From: Streptomyces sp. NRRL F-6492
GTDB taxonomy: Bacteria > Actinomycetota > Actinomycetes > Streptomycetales > Streptomycetaceae
Length of the DNA: 64,000 nucleotides
Assembly (NCBI RefSeq): GCF_001280125.1
Contig: NZ_LGEG01000241.1
Span: 1 to 64,000 of the forward strand
Direction of reading: 5' to 3'
Shown in pieces: positions 13,879 to 23,803 of this stretch. Below the pieces are notes generated by a model. That model saw only the letters and a list, made by a program, of their open reading frames with translations. It did no database searches and was not told the origin of the DNA. The position numbers and the translations under genes are program-made. The first letter of the stretch is position 1. Every line of letters starts with the position of its first letter.

Positions 13879-15372
13879 ATGCCCGAACGCCGTACCGTCG
13901 CCCTTGTCACTCTTGGCTGCGCCCGTAACGAGGTGGACTCGGAGGAGCTCGCAGGCCGCTTGGCAGCGGACGGCTGGGAGCTCGTCGAGAACGCCGAACA
14001 AGCGGACGTCGCCGTCGTCAACACCTGCGGATTCGTCGAGGCCGCCAAGAAGGACTCCGTCGACGCCCTGCTCGAAGCCAATGATCTGAAGGACCACGGC
14101 AGGACCCAGGCCGTCGTGGCCGTCGGCTGCATGGCCGAGCGGTACGGCAAGGAGCTCGCCGAGGCCCTCCCGGAGGCCGACGGCGTCCTCGGCTTCGACG
14201 ACTACGCCGACATCTCCAACCGCCTCCAGACCATCCTCAACGGTGGCAGCGTCGAGGCCCACACCCCGCGCGACCGGCGCAAGCTGCTGCCGCTCTCGCC
14301 CGTGGAGCGCCAGGAGGCCGCGGCCGCCGTGGCCCTGCCGGGACACGGCGACGGCGCCGAGGCGCCCGCCGACGCCCCGGCCGACCTGCCCGAGGGCCTC
14401 GCGCCCGCCTCCGGGCCGCGCGCGCCGCTCCGCCGGCGCCTGGACACCAGCCCCGTCGCCTCCGTGAAGCTGGCCTCCGGCTGCGACCGCCGCTGCACCT
14501 TCTGCGCCATCCCCTCCTTCCGCGGCTCGTTCGTCTCGCGCCGTCCCTCGGACGTGCTGAACGAGACGCGCTGGCTCGCCGAGCAGGGCGTGAAGGAGAT
14601 CATGCTGGTCTCCGAGAACAACACGTCCTACGGCAAGGACCTCGGCGACATCCGTCTCCTGGAGGGCCTGCTGCCCGAGCTGGCGGCCGTGGACGGCATC
14701 GAGCGCGTCCGCGTCAGCTACCTCCAGCCCGCCGAGATGCGCCCCGGCCTGATCGACGTCCTCACCTCCACCGAGAAGGTCGTCCCGTACTTCGACCTCT
14801 CCTTCCAGCACAGCGCCCCGGACGTGCTGCGGTCCATGCGCCGCTTCGGCGACACCGACCGCTTCCTGGAGCTCCTGGAGACCATCCGCTCCAAGGCCCC
14901 CACGGCCGGCGCCCGCTCCAACTTCATCGTCGGCTTCCCCGGCGAGACGGAGGCGGACTTCGCCGAGCTGGAACGCTTCATCACCCACGCGCGCCTCGAC
15001 GCCATCGGCGTCTTCGGCTACTCCGACGAGGACGGCACCGAGGCCGCCACGTACGAGCACAAGCTCGACCAGGAGGTCGTCGACAAGCGGCTCGCCCACC
15101 TCTCCCGGCTCGCCGAGGAGCTCACCGCGCAGCGCGCGGAGGAGCGCGTCGGGGAGACCCTGGAGGTACTCGTCGAGTCCCTGGACGAGGAGGACGGCTG
15201 GATCGGCCGCGCCGCCCACCAGGCCCCCGAGACCGACGGACAGGTGGTCCTCGTCACCGCCGACGGCACGGACCCCGACCTGGCCCCGGGCCGTATGGTC
15301 AGGGCGAAGGTCGTCGGGACGGAGGGCGTCGACCTGGTGGCCGAGTGTCTTTTCGAGGAGGCGGGCAGATGA
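13879..15372 (+). CDS. rimO: RimO: ribosomal protein S12 methylthiotransferase
   Basis: A 497-aa radical-SAM methylthiotransferase that methylthiolates the conserved Asp of ribosomal protein S12. The N-terminal MTTase domain shows the three cluster cysteines ([30 protein letters not shown]). The radical-SAM motif is CDRRCTFC, and a TRAM domain closes the protein. [13 protein letters not shown] is the RimO rather than MiaB form. A low-complexity Ala/Pro insert (~150-185) separates the first two domains. Its stop overlaps the pgsA start (ATGA), so the two are translationally coupled. Confidence 0.93.
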   Translation: MPERRTVALVTLGCARNEVDSEELAGRLAADGWELVENAEQADVAVVNTCGFVEAAKKDSVDALLEANDLKDHGRTQAVVAVGCMAERYGKELAEALPEADGVLGFDDYADISNRLQTILNGGSVEAHTPRDRRKLLPLSPVERQEAAAAVALPGHGDGAEAPADAPADLPEGLAPASGPRAPLRRRLDTSPVASVKLASGCDRRCTFCAIPSFRGSFVSRRPSDVLNETRWLAEQGVKEIMLVSENNTSYGKDLGDIRLLEGLLPELAAVDGIERVRVSYLQPAEMRPGLIDVLTSTEKVVPYFDLSFQHSAPDVLRSMRRFGDTDRFLELLETIRSKAPTAGARSNFIVGFPGETEADFAELERFITHARLDAIGVFGYSDEDGTEAATYEHKLDQEVVDKRLAHLSRLAEELTAQRAEERVGETLEVLVESLDEEDGWIGRAAHQAPETDGQVVLVTADGTDPDLAPGRMVRAKVVGTEGVDLVAECLFEEAGR

Positions 15373-16046
15373 CCGGAGTCCCGGCATCCGCGACGGGCGG
15401 GACCGGTAGGCCGACGCCCCGCGGCAAGCTGGGCGCGGCGGCCGTCAACCAGGCCAGCCTGTGGAACATCGCGAACATCCTCACCATGATCCGGCTGGTG
15501 CTCGTGCCGGCCTTCGTGGTGCTGCTGCTCCAGGACGGCGGGCACGATCCCGCGTGGCGGGCCTGGGCCTGGGCTGCGTTCGCGGTGGCCATGATCACGG
15601 ACGTCTTCGACGGGCACCTCGCCCGTACGTACAACCTGGTCACCGACTTCGGGAAGATCGCCGACCCGATCGCGGACAAGGCGATCATGGCGGCCGGCCT
15701 GATCTCCCTGTCCTCGCTCGGGGACCTCCCCTGGTGGGTGACCGCGGTCATCCTGGCCCGGGAGCTGGGGATCACCCTGATGCGGTTCTGGGTCATCCGG
15801 CACGGGGTCATCCCCGCCAGCCGCGGCGGCAAGCTGAAGACCCTGGCCCAGGGCACGGCCGTGGGCATGTACGTGCTCATGCTCACCGGGCCGCTGGCCA
15901 CCCTCCGCTTCTGGGTGATGACGGTGGCCGTCGTGCTGACGGTCGTCACCGGCCTGGACTACGTGCGCCAGGCCGTCGTGCTGCGGCGCAGGGGCCTGGC
16001 CGCCGAGCGGGCCGCCGCCGAGCGGTCGGAGGCGGCGGCACGGTGA
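15369..16046 (+). CDS. pgsA: CDP-diacylglycerol-glycerol-3-phosphate phosphatidyltransferase
   Basis: A 225-aa integral membrane enzyme of the CDP-alcohol phosphotransferase family. The active-site signature DVFDGHLAR ... [10 protein letters not shown] is intact (the D-x2-DG-x2-AR and G-x3-D-x3-D pattern). It makes phosphatidylglycerol phosphate or a related phospholipid head-group transfer. Several hydrophobic helices follow the motif. The ATG at 15369 overlaps the rimO stop by 4 bp, and its own stop overlaps the cinA GTG. Actinobacteria have several paralogues, so the precise alcohol acceptor is inferred from the family. Confidence 0.87.
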   Translation: MTGVPASATGGTGRPTPRGKLGAAAVNQASLWNIANILTMIRLVLVPAFVVLLLQDGGHDPAWRAWAWAAFAVAMITDVFDGHLARTYNLVTDFGKIADPIADKAIMAAGLISLSSLGDLPWWVTAVILARELGITLMRFWVIRHGVIPASRGGKLKTLAQGTAVGMYVLMLTGPLATLRFWVMTVAVVLTVVTGLDYVRQAVVLRRRGLAAERAAAERSEAAAR

Positions 16047-16576
16047 CCGAGGCCGCCCGGGTGCTCGCGCTGCTCGCCGAGCGCGGCCAGACACTGGCCG
16101 TCGCGGAGTCGCTCACGGGCGGTCTGGTGGCCGCCGAACTCACCGGTGTCCCCGGCGCCTCGGCGTCCTTTCGGGGGTCCGTCACCGCCTACGCCACCGC
16201 CCTCAAGCACGAGCTCCTCGGCGTCGACGGGGCCCTGCTCGCGGAGCGCGGCGCGGTGGACCCCGAGGTCGCGTCGCAGATGGCGGCCGGTGTACGGGCC
16301 CGGCTCGGCGCCGACTGGGGCGTCGCGACGACCGGGGTCGCGGGCCCCGACCCGCAAGACGGACAGCCCGTCGGAACCGTCTACGTGGCGGTCGCGGGCC
16401 CGGCCGGGACGGGAGCCCGGACGGGGTCCCCGACCGGGAAAGTGGTCCCGTTGAGGTTGAACGGCGATCGCGCGGAAATCCGTAGGGAGAGCGTACGGAT
16501 CGTGCTCGCGCTGCTCCACGGGGAACTCTCGGGAAATGCGCGGGCACAGGATACGGAACAGAACGGGGGGAATTGA
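16043..16576 (+). CDS. cinA: CinA C-terminal family protein (nicotinamide nucleotide amidohydrolase PncC)
   Basis: A 177-aa single-domain protein carrying the CinA C-terminal fold, with the active-site stretch AESLTGGLVAAELT, then FRGSVTAYATALKHELLGV and ATTGVAGPDPQDGQPVGTV. Family members deamidate NMN to NaMN in pyridine nucleotide recycling. The N-terminal COG1058 domain of full-length CinA is absent, as in other actinobacteria. The GTG overlaps the pgsA stop (GTGA), so it is the third gene of the rimO-pgsA-cinA unit. Confidence 0.88.
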   Translation: MTEAARVLALLAERGQTLAVAESLTGGLVAAELTGVPGASASFRGSVTAYATALKHELLGVDGALLAERGAVDPEVASQMAAGVRARLGADWGVATTGVAGPDPQDGQPVGTVYVAVAGPAGTGARTGSPTGKVVPLRLNGDRAEIRRESVRIVLALLHGELSGNARAQDTEQNGGN

Positions 16577-16685
16577 TGTTTGCAGCCCTGAGTGAACACG
16601 ACATCGCTCCCCGCACGGCCGCGTCGCGAGGCGGTACGGTGGGGCGTGAAGGATGCGGCTACGCGGTCCGAGGAGGGAGCCACCG

Positions 16686-17069
16686 ATGATTCTGCTCCGT
16701 CGCCTGCTGGGTGACGTGCTGCGTCGGCAGCGCCAGCGCCAGGGCCGTACTCTGCGCGAAGTCTCCTCGTCCGCCCGAGTCTCGCTCGGCTATCTCTCCG
16801 AGGTGGAGCGGGGGCAGAAGGAGGCTTCCTCCGAGCTGCTCTCCGCGATCTGCGACGCGTTGGACGTACGGATGTCCGAGCTCATGCGCGAAGTGAGCGA
16901 CGAGCTGTCGTTGGCCGAACTGGCCGAGTCGGCAGCAGCGAGCGAACAGGTGCCGGCACCGGTTCGTCCGATGCTCAATTCGGTGTCGGTGACGTCGGTG
17001 GCGGGTGTGTCCCCCGAGCGGGTGACCATCAAGGCGCCCGCGGAAGCGGTCGACGTCGTCGCTGCCTGA
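16686..17069 (+). CDS. clgR: ClgR: activator of clp protease and lon genes
   Basis: A 127-aa Xre-family regulator. The HTH (~15-70) reads [25 protein letters not shown] and is highly conserved across actinobacteria. It activates clpP1P2 and other protein-quality-control genes. The protein ends in Val-Val-Ala-Ala, an ssrA-like tail; from memory, S. lividans ClgR is itself destroyed by ClpP through its C-terminal alanines. The ATG at 16686 has GGAGGGAG upstream; a GTG 11 codons earlier is rejected. The position downstream of pgsA-cinA matches mycobacterial and corynebacterial clgR. Confidence 0.88.
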   Translation: MILLRRLLGDVLRRQRQRQGRTLREVSSSARVSLGYLSEVERGQKEASSELLSAICDALDVRMSELMREVSDELSLAELAESAAASEQVPAPVRPMLNSVSVTSVAGVSPERVTIKAPAEAVDVVAA

Positions 17070-17082
17070 ACCGAAACGAGGG

Positions 17083-17136
17083 TGAAGCCCCGATCTGCGT
17101 CCCGTACAGGGGCGCCGACCGGGGCTTCATCCTTTT
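17083..17136 (+). terminator. Terminator hairpin after clgR
   Basis: TGAAGCCCC and GGGGCTTCA, flanking a ~28-nt GC-rich loop, form a stem beginning 13 nt after the clgR stop. TCCTTTTCC follows, a partial T tract that supports intrinsic termination. Confidence 0.7.
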
Positions 17137-17227
17137 CCGGCATTTCTTTGGGCTGATTTGTTTGAGATGCCGGGTTCCGGAGAGGCGTGCCATGGTGGGA
17201 GAACGTTCGACTGGTTGGAGATTCCGC

Positions 17228-17698
17228 ATGTCTGTCGTGAAGAGCACGCTGTCCGAGACCGACCTCAAGACCGTCGGCAACGCGCTCCAGGGAGCGCTGG
17301 TCGACCTGGTCGATCTCTCGCTGGTGGCCAAGCAGGTGCACTGGAACGTCGTCGGGCCGCGCTTCCGCTCCGTCCACCTCCAGCTGGACGAGGTGGTCAC
17401 CACGGCCCGGACGCACTCCGACACCGTGGCCGAGCGCGCCTCCGCCCTGGGCGTCAACCCGGACGGGCGAGCGGCGACCGTGGCGTCGTCGAGCGCGATC
17501 GGAACGGTGCCGGAAGGCTGGATCAAGGACGAGCAGGCGGTGAAGATCCTCGTCGACGCCCTCGGTGCCGTCACCGCCCGCATGCGGGAGCGGATCGAGG
17601 CGACCGGCGACCCCGACCCGGTCACCCAGGACATCCTGATCGCCCTGACGGGCGAGCTCGAGAAGCACGCGTGGATGTTCCAGGCCGAAAGCGTCTGA
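17228..17698 (+). CDS. Dps-family mini-ferritin
   Basis: A 156-aa four-helix ferritin-like protein. The Dps ferroxidase residues are all present with canonical spacing: His38 (KQVHWNVVGP), His50, Asp65 and Glu69. DPVTQDILIALTGELEKHAWMF near the C-terminus matches the family. Dps dodecamers oxidise and store iron and compact DNA under stress. The N-terminal tail is short and lacks a Lys/Arg-rich DNA-binding extension. The ATG at 17228 has GGAG 8 nt upstream. It probably corresponds to one of the several S. coelicolor Dps paralogues (dpsB by position, from memory). Confidence 0.88.
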   Translation: MSVVKSTLSETDLKTVGNALQGALVDLVDLSLVAKQVHWNVVGPRFRSVHLQLDEVVTTARTHSDTVAERASALGVNPDGRAATVASSSAIGTVPEGWIKDEQAVKILVDALGAVTARMRERIEATGDPDPVTQDILIALTGELEKHAWMFQAESV

Positions 17699-17804
17699 GG
17701 AGGGTCGGGGCGTGCTGATACGCGCGGCGCGCGCCGGGGCGGGCCCCGGTGCGCCCTCCCGCAGGGTGATCCTGCCGGTCTAGCGTCGACCGCAGGAGGC
17801 GGCC

Positions 17805-18077
17805 ATGGTACGGCGACGGTTTCCGCCGGCAACGCTCGCGCTGGTCGCGGTCGGGCTGGTGGCCGGGGGGCTCTGGTGGTGGGCGGTGCTCCGCCTGCTG
17901 CTGGTCCCGGGTGAGACCGGGCCGGTCGAGGGAGTGATGGCCGCGGGCGGCTGGGGACTGAGCCTGCTGCCCGTGCACGTCGCCGCCTCGTCGGGGCGGC
18001 CGGGCGCGTCGGCCCGGCGTCTCGGCGGCCGGATACCGTGGCGCCGGTGGTGGGGCGCGGGCTCCGGTCCGGCGTGA
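17805..18077 (+). CDS. Small two-pass membrane protein, function unknown
   Basis: A 90-aa protein with two hydrophobic segments (about 10-33, ALVAVGLVAGGLWWWAVLRLLL, and 43-62) and an Arg/Trp/Gly-rich C-terminal tail. The start has a strong AGGAGG 5 nt upstream, and TAGCGT lies about 20 nt further upstream as a possible -10. I do not recognise the family. It lies between the Dps gene and the convergent nei2. Confidence 0.6.
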   Translation: MVRRRFPPATLALVAVGLVAGGLWWWAVLRLLLVPGETGPVEGVMAAGGWGLSLLPVHVAASSGRPGASARRLGGRIPWRRWWGAGSGPA

Positions 18078-18128
18078 GGGATGTCGCGAGGGGTGTGACG
18101 AGACGAAGAGCTGTGGCCCGACGGAGGG

Positions 18129-18944
18129 TCAGCTCGACGGGTTCGTGCCGGTGTCCTGCCGGTGCGGGCCCTTTTGGCATTCCGGGCACCAGTACGTGAC
18201 GCGGTCCCCGAGTTCCGCCTTGCGGATTCCGGCGCCGCAGCGCAGGCAGGGGCGCCCCTCGCGGCCGTAGACGTGGAGCGGGGTGCCGGGGCGGCGTGCG
18301 GTGGTGACGCGCCGGTCCGGGTGGTCCTTGTTGACGTCGAGCAGACGGTGGGCGGTCGCCACCAGACGCGCGGGGACGCCGGGCTCCAGCTCGCCCACGG
18401 GCAGCCAGGGGGTGACGGCGGCCAGGAACGCCAGCTCCGACTTGTAGACGTTGCCGATGCCGGCCAGGTTGCGCTGGTCGAGGAGGGCCTCGCCGAGCGT
18501 CCTCGCCGGATCGGCCGTCAGCCTGCGCACGGCCTCCTCCGGGTCCCAGTCGGGGCCCAGCAGGTCCGGGCCGAGATGGCCCACGACGTGGGACTCCTCG
18601 TCGGTGCGGACGAGCTCCAGGACCGGGAGCCGATAGCCGTACGCGGTGGACTCCGCGTTTCCCAGGACGGCCCGGATCTGGTGGTCGGGGCCGCCGCGGG
18701 GCCGCTCCCCGGTGGCGTACACCCGCCAGGCGCCGTCCATCCGCAGATGGGAGTGGAGGGTGAGCCCGCCCTCGATCCGGGCGAGCAGGTGCTTGCCGCG
18801 CGGGGTGACGTCGAGGAGCGTGCGGCCGGTGAGGTCGGCGGTGGCGAACCGGGGCACCCGGAGGTCCGAGCGGGTGAGGACCCGCCCGGCGAGCGCGGCG
18901 TGCAGGCGGCGGGCCACCTGCCAGACGGTGTCTCCTTCGGGCAC
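18129..18944 (-). CDS. nei2: Nei2-type DNA glycosylase/AP lyase (endonuclease VIII)
   Basis: A 271-aa Fpg/Nei-family base-excision enzyme that removes oxidised bases and nicks abasic sites. After loss of the initiator Met the N-terminus is Pro-Glu-Gly-Asp, with Pro as the Schiff-base nucleophile and the catalytic Glu next to it. The conserved Lys is in TPRGKHLL. The helix-two-turn-helix has LDQRNLAGIGNVYKSE. A C-terminal zinc finger has CLRCG ... CPEC. The GTG start has GGAGG close upstream. It is followed upstream on the same strand by lhr, 114 bp away, an association also seen in mycobacteria. Confidence 0.9.
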   Translation of the reverse strand: MPEGDTVWQVARRLHAALAGRVLTRSDLRVPRFATADLTGRTLLDVTPRGKHLLARIEGGLTLHSHLRMDGAWRVYATGERPRGGPDHQIRAVLGNAESTAYGYRLPVLELVRTDEESHVVGHLGPDLLGPDWDPEEAVRRLTADPARTLGEALLDQRNLAGIGNVYKSELAFLAAVTPWLPVGELEPGVPARLVATAHRLLDVNKDHPDRRVTTARRPGTPLHVYGREGRPCLRCGAGIRKAELGDRVTYWCPECQKGPHRQDTGTNPSS

Positions 18945-19057
18945 GGTCCTCCTTCGGGGGCGGGTCCGGGCTGTTGGCCGGTGGGTGCCGGGTCGGTGGG
19001 CGGCGGGTCGGGCGAGTTCGGTTCGCGCCTCTCCCGGGTCCTTTCCCGGCGTGTTCC

Positions 19058-22000
19058 CTAGGCACGCAGGCGCAGGCCTCTCGGGGTGGCCAGGAAGCCC
19101 GCCGCCTCCAGGGGGCGGGCCAGCGGGGAGGTCAGGGCCGGGACGCCGTTGAGCCGTTCCACCGTGACCGTGCCCAGGGAGCCCGCCCGGGCGGACGCGG
19201 CCAGGGCCTCGGCCGCCGCCGTCAGGGCGGGGTCGTCCGGATCGTCCGGCCAGGACAGGAGCGTCTTGCCGCCGCGCTCCATGTAGAGCGTCAGCTCGCC
19301 GTCGACCAGGACCACCATCGCGCCCGCCTTGCGCCCCGGTTTGTGCCCGGCGCCGGTCGGCGGCTCGGGCCAGGACAGGGCGGCACCGTACGCGTTCGCC
19401 GGATCGGCCGCCGCGAGGACGAGGGCGCGCGGGCCGGCCGCCGCCTCGACGCCCCGGTCGCGCGCGGTCGCCGCGGCCCGCAGCCGGTCCACCGCGCCGT
19501 CCATCGCGAACTGGGCCGCGCCCAGGCCCTCCACGACGTAGCCCCGGCGGGCCTGGCCGCTGTCCTCGAAGGCGGCCAGGATCCGGTACACGGCCGAGAA
19601 GCCGCCCTCCACGCCCTCGGCGGCCACCGCGCCCCGGGTGACCACGCCGTGCCGGTCCAGGAGGGTGCGGGCCAGGGCGTGCGCCCGGTGCGTCGGCTCC
19701 GGCTCGGGCGGCGGCAGCAGCGACCAGCGGCCGGAGACCGTGGGCGGGCCCGTACGGGACACGGGTCGGGCGGACGCGGTCAGGGTGCCGTACCGGCCGC
19801 GGGGGACCGTGCGGCGCGCGCGGTGCGCGGTCGAACCGGCCGTGCGGCCCGAGCCGAGCAGCGCGCGCAGCGGGGCGAGGGTGTCGTTGGTGAGCCGCCC
19901 CGACCAGGCCAGGTCCCAGAGCGCGTCGGCCAGCTGCGGGTCGGTGGCGTCCGGGTGGGTGGTCGCCCGGACCTGGTCGGCGATCTGACGGAAGAACAGG
20001 CCGTACCCGCCGGAGAGGGCGGTGAGCAGCGAGTCGTGCAGCGCGGACAGCTCCAGCGGGTGCGGCGGGGGCAGGAGCAGCGGGGCCGCGTCCGCGAGGT
20101 GGAGCGAGACCCAGCCGTCCTTGCCGGGCAGCGAGCCCGCGCCGGCCCACAGCACCTCGCCGGTGGTCGTCAGCTCGTCCAGCATCGCCGGGGAGTAGTC
20201 CCGGACCCGGGACGGCAGGATCAGCTTCTCCAGGGCGGAGGCCGGGACGGGCGCGCCCTGGAGCTGCTCGACCGCCCGGGCCAGGCCGTCGATGCCGCGC
20301 AGGCTGTTGCTCCCCAGGTGCTGCCACTGGGGCAGGAAGGTGGCGAGGGCCGCCGGGGGCACCGGTTCCAGCTCGTGGCGCAGGGCTGCCAGGGAACGCC
20401 GGCGCAGCCGGCGCAGGACGGTGGCGTCGCACCACTCCTGGCCGATGCCTGAGGGGTGGAACTCGCCCTGGACGACCCGGCCGGACGCGGCGAGCCGCTG
20501 GAGGGCGCCGTCGGTGACGGCCGTGCCCAGGCCGAAGCGCTCGGCGGGGTGGGAGGAGGTGAACGGGCCGTGCGTGCGCGCGTACCGGGCGAGGAGGTCG
20601 CCCAGCGGGTCCTTGACCGGTTCGGTGAAGGCCTCGGGGACGCCGACCGGCAGGGCCGTGCCCAGGGCGTCCCTGAGTCGGCCCGTGTCCTCGATCGCCG
20701 CCCAGTGCTCCCGGCCCCCGATCCGCACCCGGATCGCACGGCGGGCCGCTTCGAGCTCGCCCGCCCAGTCCGCCTCGGCGCCGCGCTCGGCCAGCTCGGC
20801 GCCGGTGAGCGGGCCCAGGACCCGCAGCAGGTCGGCGACGCCCTCCACGTCCTTGATCCGCCGGTCCTCCGTCAGCCACTGGAGCTCCCGCTCCAGCTCC
20901 GTCAGGACGTCCGCGTCGAGGAGCTCGCGCAGCTCCGCCCGGCCCAGCAGCTCGGCGAGCAGCCGGGAGTCCAGGGAGAGCGCGGCGGCCCGCCGCTCCG
21001 CGAGCGGCGAGTCGCCCTCGTACAGGAACTGCGCCACGTACCCGAAGAGCAGCGAGCGGGCGAACGGGGACGGCTCGGGGGTGGTGACCTCGACGAGGCG
21101 GACCCGGCGGGCCTCGATGTCGCCCATCAGCTCCGTCAGGCCGGGGAGGTCGAAGACGTCCTGGAGGCACTCGCGGACGGCCTCCAGGACGATGGGGAAC
21201 GAGCCGAACTCGCTCGCCACCTGGAGGAGCTGGGACGCGCGCTGCCGCTGCTGCCAGAGCGGGGTGCGCTTGCCCGGGTTCCGCTTCGGCAGCAGCAGGG
21301 CGCGGGCGGCGCACTCGCGGAAGCGGGAGGCGAACAGCGCGGAGCCGCCCACCTGGTCGGTGACGACCTGCTCGATCTCGCCCTTGTCGAAGAGGGCGTC
21401 GGCCGCGCCGACGGGCGCCTTGTCCGCGTCGTGCACCGCGTCCGCGTGCCGGCCCGGGTCGACCGGTTCGTGGTCGAGGAGGTCCAGGCCCATGTCCAGG
21501 CCCATCAGATCGGCGTCCGGGAGGCGCAGCACGATCCCGTCGTCCGCGTGCATCACCTGCGCGTCCATGCCGTACCGCTCGGCGAGCCGGGCGCCGAGCG
21601 CCAGCGCCCACGGGGCGTGCACCTGCGCCCCGAACGGGGAGTGGATGACGACCCGCCAGTCCCCGAGCTCGTCCCGGAAGCGCTCGACCAGGATCGTCCG
21701 GTCGTCCGGCACGTGGCCACAGGCCTCGCGCTGCTCCCGGAGGTAGGCGAGGACGTTCTCGGCGGCCCACGCGTCGAGCCCGGCGGCGAGCAGCCGCAGC
21801 CGCGCGTCCTCGTCCCCGAGGGCGCCGACCTCGCGGAGGAACGCGCCCACCGCCCGGCCCAGTTCGAGCGGACGGCCCAGCTGGTCGCCCTTCCAGAACG
21901 GCAGCCGGCCCGGCGCGCCGGGCGCGGGGGTGACCAGGACCCGGTCCCGGGTGATGTCCTCGATCCGCCACGAGGTGGTGCCGAGCGTGAACACGTCGCC

Positions 22001-23713
22001 CACCCGCGACTCGTACACCATCTCCTCGTCGAGCTCCCCGACCCGGCCCCCGCCCTTCTTGGGGTCCGAGCCCGCCAGGAACACGCCGAACAGGCCCCGG
22101 TCGGGGATCGTGCCGCCCGAGGTGACGGCGAGCCGCTGCGCGCCCGGCCGGCCCGTGACCGTCCCGGCCACCCGGTCCCAGACCACGCGCGGGCGCAGCT
22201 CGGCGAAGGCGTCCGAGGGGTAGCGGCCCGCCAGCATGTCGAGGACGCCCGTGAACGCGGACTCGGGCAGCGAGGCGAACGGCGCCGCCCGGCGCACCAC
22301 CGCGAGCAGGTCGTCCACCTGCCAGGTGTCGAGCGCGACCATCGCGACCAGCTGCTGCGCGAGCACGTCCAGCGGGTTGGCGGGGATCCGCAGGGACTCG
22401 ATGGCCCCCGACCGCATCCGCTCGGTGACCACGGCCGCCTGCACCAGGTCGCCCCGGTACTTGGGGAAGACCACGCCCGTGGACACCGCGCCGACCTGGT
22501 GGCCGGCGCGGCCCACCCGCTGGAGCCCGGAGGCCACCGAGGGCGGCGACTCGACCTGCACGACCAGGTCCACCGCGCCCATGTCGATGCCCAGCTCCAG
22601 GCTGGAGGTGGCCACCACGGCGGGCAGCCGGCCCGCCTTCAGATCCTCCTCGACCTGGGCGCGCTGCTCCTTGGACACCGAGCCGTGGTGGGCCCGGGCG
22701 AGCAGCGGCGGGGCGCCCTGGGCCGCCCCCGACTGGGCCATGACCTCGGCCGGGGGAGCCCCCTCGGGCAGGGGCTCGCCGGTCGCCCGCTCGTACGCGA
22801 TCTCGTTGAGCCGGTTGCACAGGCGCTCGGCCAGGCGGCGGGAGTTGGCGAAGACGATCGTGGAGCGGTGGGACTGCACGAGGTCGGCGATCCGCTCCTC
22901 CACGTGCGGCCAGATCGACGGCCTGTCGTCGCCCTTGCCCTCGGAGGCCGGGGAGCCGCCCAGCTCGCCCAGGTCTTCGACGGGGACGACGACGGAGAGG
23001 TCGAACTCCTTGCCCGACGGCGGCTGCACGATCTCCACGGCGCGCCCCGGCGACAGGTAGCGGGCCACCTCGTCGACCGGCCGGACCGTGGCCGACAGGC
23101 CGATCCTGCGCGCGGGCCGCGGCAGGAGGCCGTCGAGCCGCTCCAGGGAGAGCGCCAGGTGGGCGCCCCGCTTCGTGCCCGCGACCGCGTGGACCTCGTC
23201 CAGGATGACCGTCTCCACGCCTTCGAGGGCTTCGCGGGCGGCGGAGGTCAGCATCAGGAACAGCGACTCGGGGGTGGTGATCAGGATGTCCGGCGGTCTG
23301 GTCGCGAGCGTCCGGCGCTCGGCGGCCGGGGTGTCGCCGGAGCGGATCCCGACCCGGATGTCCGGCTCGGGCAGCCCGAGCCGCACCGACTCCTGGCGGA
23401 TGCCGGTCAGGGGGGAGCGCAGGTTCCGCTCGACGTCCACCGCGAGCGCCTTCAGCGGGGACACGTACAGCACGCGGCAGCGCTTCCTCGGCTCGGCGGG
23501 CGGGGGCGAGGACGCCAGCCGGTCCAGGGAGGCGAGGAAGGCCGCCAGCGTCTTGCCCGAGCCGGTCGGGGCGACGACCAGCACGTCGGAGCCCGCCCCG
23601 ATGGCGTTCCAGGCGCCCTCCTGCGCCGCCGTGGGCGCGGTGAAGGCCCCGGTGAACCAACCACGGGTCGCGGGGGAGAACGAGTCGAGCGCGGACCTGA
23701 CCATGCCCCCCAT
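19058..23713 (-). CDS. lhr: Lhr: large superfamily 2 ATP-dependent DNA helicase
   Basis: A 1551-aa helicase. The N-terminal half has the SF2 motifs: Walker A APTGSGKTLAAFL, DEVH box ILDEVHAVAG, motif III LSATV, LELGIDMGAVDLV, and motif VI QRVGRAGHQVG. A winged-helix/beta-barrel core follows, then a long C-terminal half with YcaQ/AlkZ-like HTH features (RRGYVVEGLGAAQF). Mycobacterial Lhr is a 3'-to-5' translocase induced by DNA damage. It sits next to nei2, consistent with repair. The start is chosen at MGGMVRSALDSF; a second ATG three codons later is possible. Longer reading frames upstream run through a tandem repeat and are rejected. Confidence 0.9.
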   Translation of the reverse strand: MGGMVRSALDSFSPATRGWFTGAFTAPTAAQEGAWNAIGAGSDVLVVAPTGSGKTLAAFLASLDRLASSPPPAEPRKRCRVLYVSPLKALAVDVERNLRSPLTGIRQESVRLGLPEPDIRVGIRSGDTPAAERRTLATRPPDILITTPESLFLMLTSAAREALEGVETVILDEVHAVAGTKRGAHLALSLERLDGLLPRPARRIGLSATVRPVDEVARYLSPGRAVEIVQPPSGKEFDLSVVVPVEDLGELGGSPASEGKGDDRPSIWPHVEERIADLVQSHRSTIVFANSRRLAERLCNRLNEIAYERATGEPLPEGAPPAEVMAQSGAAQGAPPLLARAHHGSVSKEQRAQVEEDLKAGRLPAVVATSSLELGIDMGAVDLVVQVESPPSVASGLQRVGRAGHQVGAVSTGVVFPKYRGDLVQAAVVTERMRSGAIESLRIPANPLDVLAQQLVAMVALDTWQVDDLLAVVRRAAPFASLPESAFTGVLDMLAGRYPSDAFAELRPRVVWDRVAGTVTGRPGAQRLAVTSGGTIPDRGLFGVFLAGSDPKKGGGRVGELDEEMVYESRVGDVFTLGTTSWRIEDITRDRVLVTPAPGAPGRLPFWKGDQLGRPLELGRAVGAFLREVGALGDEDARLRLLAAGLDAWAAENVLAYLREQREACGHVPDDRTILVERFRDELGDWRVVIHSPFGAQVHAPWALALGARLAERYGMDAQVMHADDGIVLRLPDADLMGLDMGLDLLDHEPVDPGRHADAVHDADKAPVGAADALFDKGEIEQVVTDQVGGSALFASRFRECAARALLLPKRNPGKRTPLWQQRQRASQLLQVASEFGSFPIVLEAVRECLQDVFDLPGLTELMGDIEARRVRLVEVTTPEPSPFARSLLFGYVAQFLYEGDSPLAERRAAALSLDSRLLAELLGRAELRELLDADVLTELERELQWLTEDRRIKDVEGVADLLRVLGPLTGAELAERGAEADWAGELEAARRAIRVRIGGREHWAAIEDTGRLRDALGTALPVGVPEAFTEPVKDPLGDLLARYARTHGPFTSSHPAERFGLGTAVTDGALQRLAASGRVVQGEFHPSGIGQEWCDATVLRRLRRRSLAALRHELEPVPPAALATFLPQWQHLGSNSLRGIDGLARAVEQLQGAPVPASALEKLILPSRVRDYSPAMLDELTTTGEVLWAGAGSLPGKDGWVSLHLADAAPLLLPPPHPLELSALHDSLLTALSGGYGLFFRQIADQVRATTHPDATDPQLADALWDLAWSGRLTNDTLAPLRALLGSGRTAGSTAHRARRTVPRGRYGTLTASARPVSRTGPPTVSGRWSLLPPPEPEPTHRAHALARTLLDRHGVVTRGAVAAEGVEGGFSAVYRILAAFEDSGQARRGYVVEGLGAAQFAMDGAVDRLRAAATARDRGVEAAAGPRALVLAAADPANAYGAALSWPEPPTGAGHKPGRKAGAMVVLVDGELTLYMERGGKTLLSWPDDPDDPALTAAAEALAASARAGSLGTVTVERLNGVPALTSPLARPLEAAGFLATPRGLRLRA

Positions 23714-23803
23714 CGTGCACCCGGCCACTGACAACCGCCCGGACCTGTGGAAAACCGCTTGGCCAGCGCGGCGGCCCGTCCCTCTTCGGGGTGAAGGCCC
23801 TTC

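Noticed and set aside
20456..23731. 1091-codon plus-strand frame opposite lhr
   Set aside because: Shadow of lhr; composition rich in Glu/Arg/Gly/Val and no domain.
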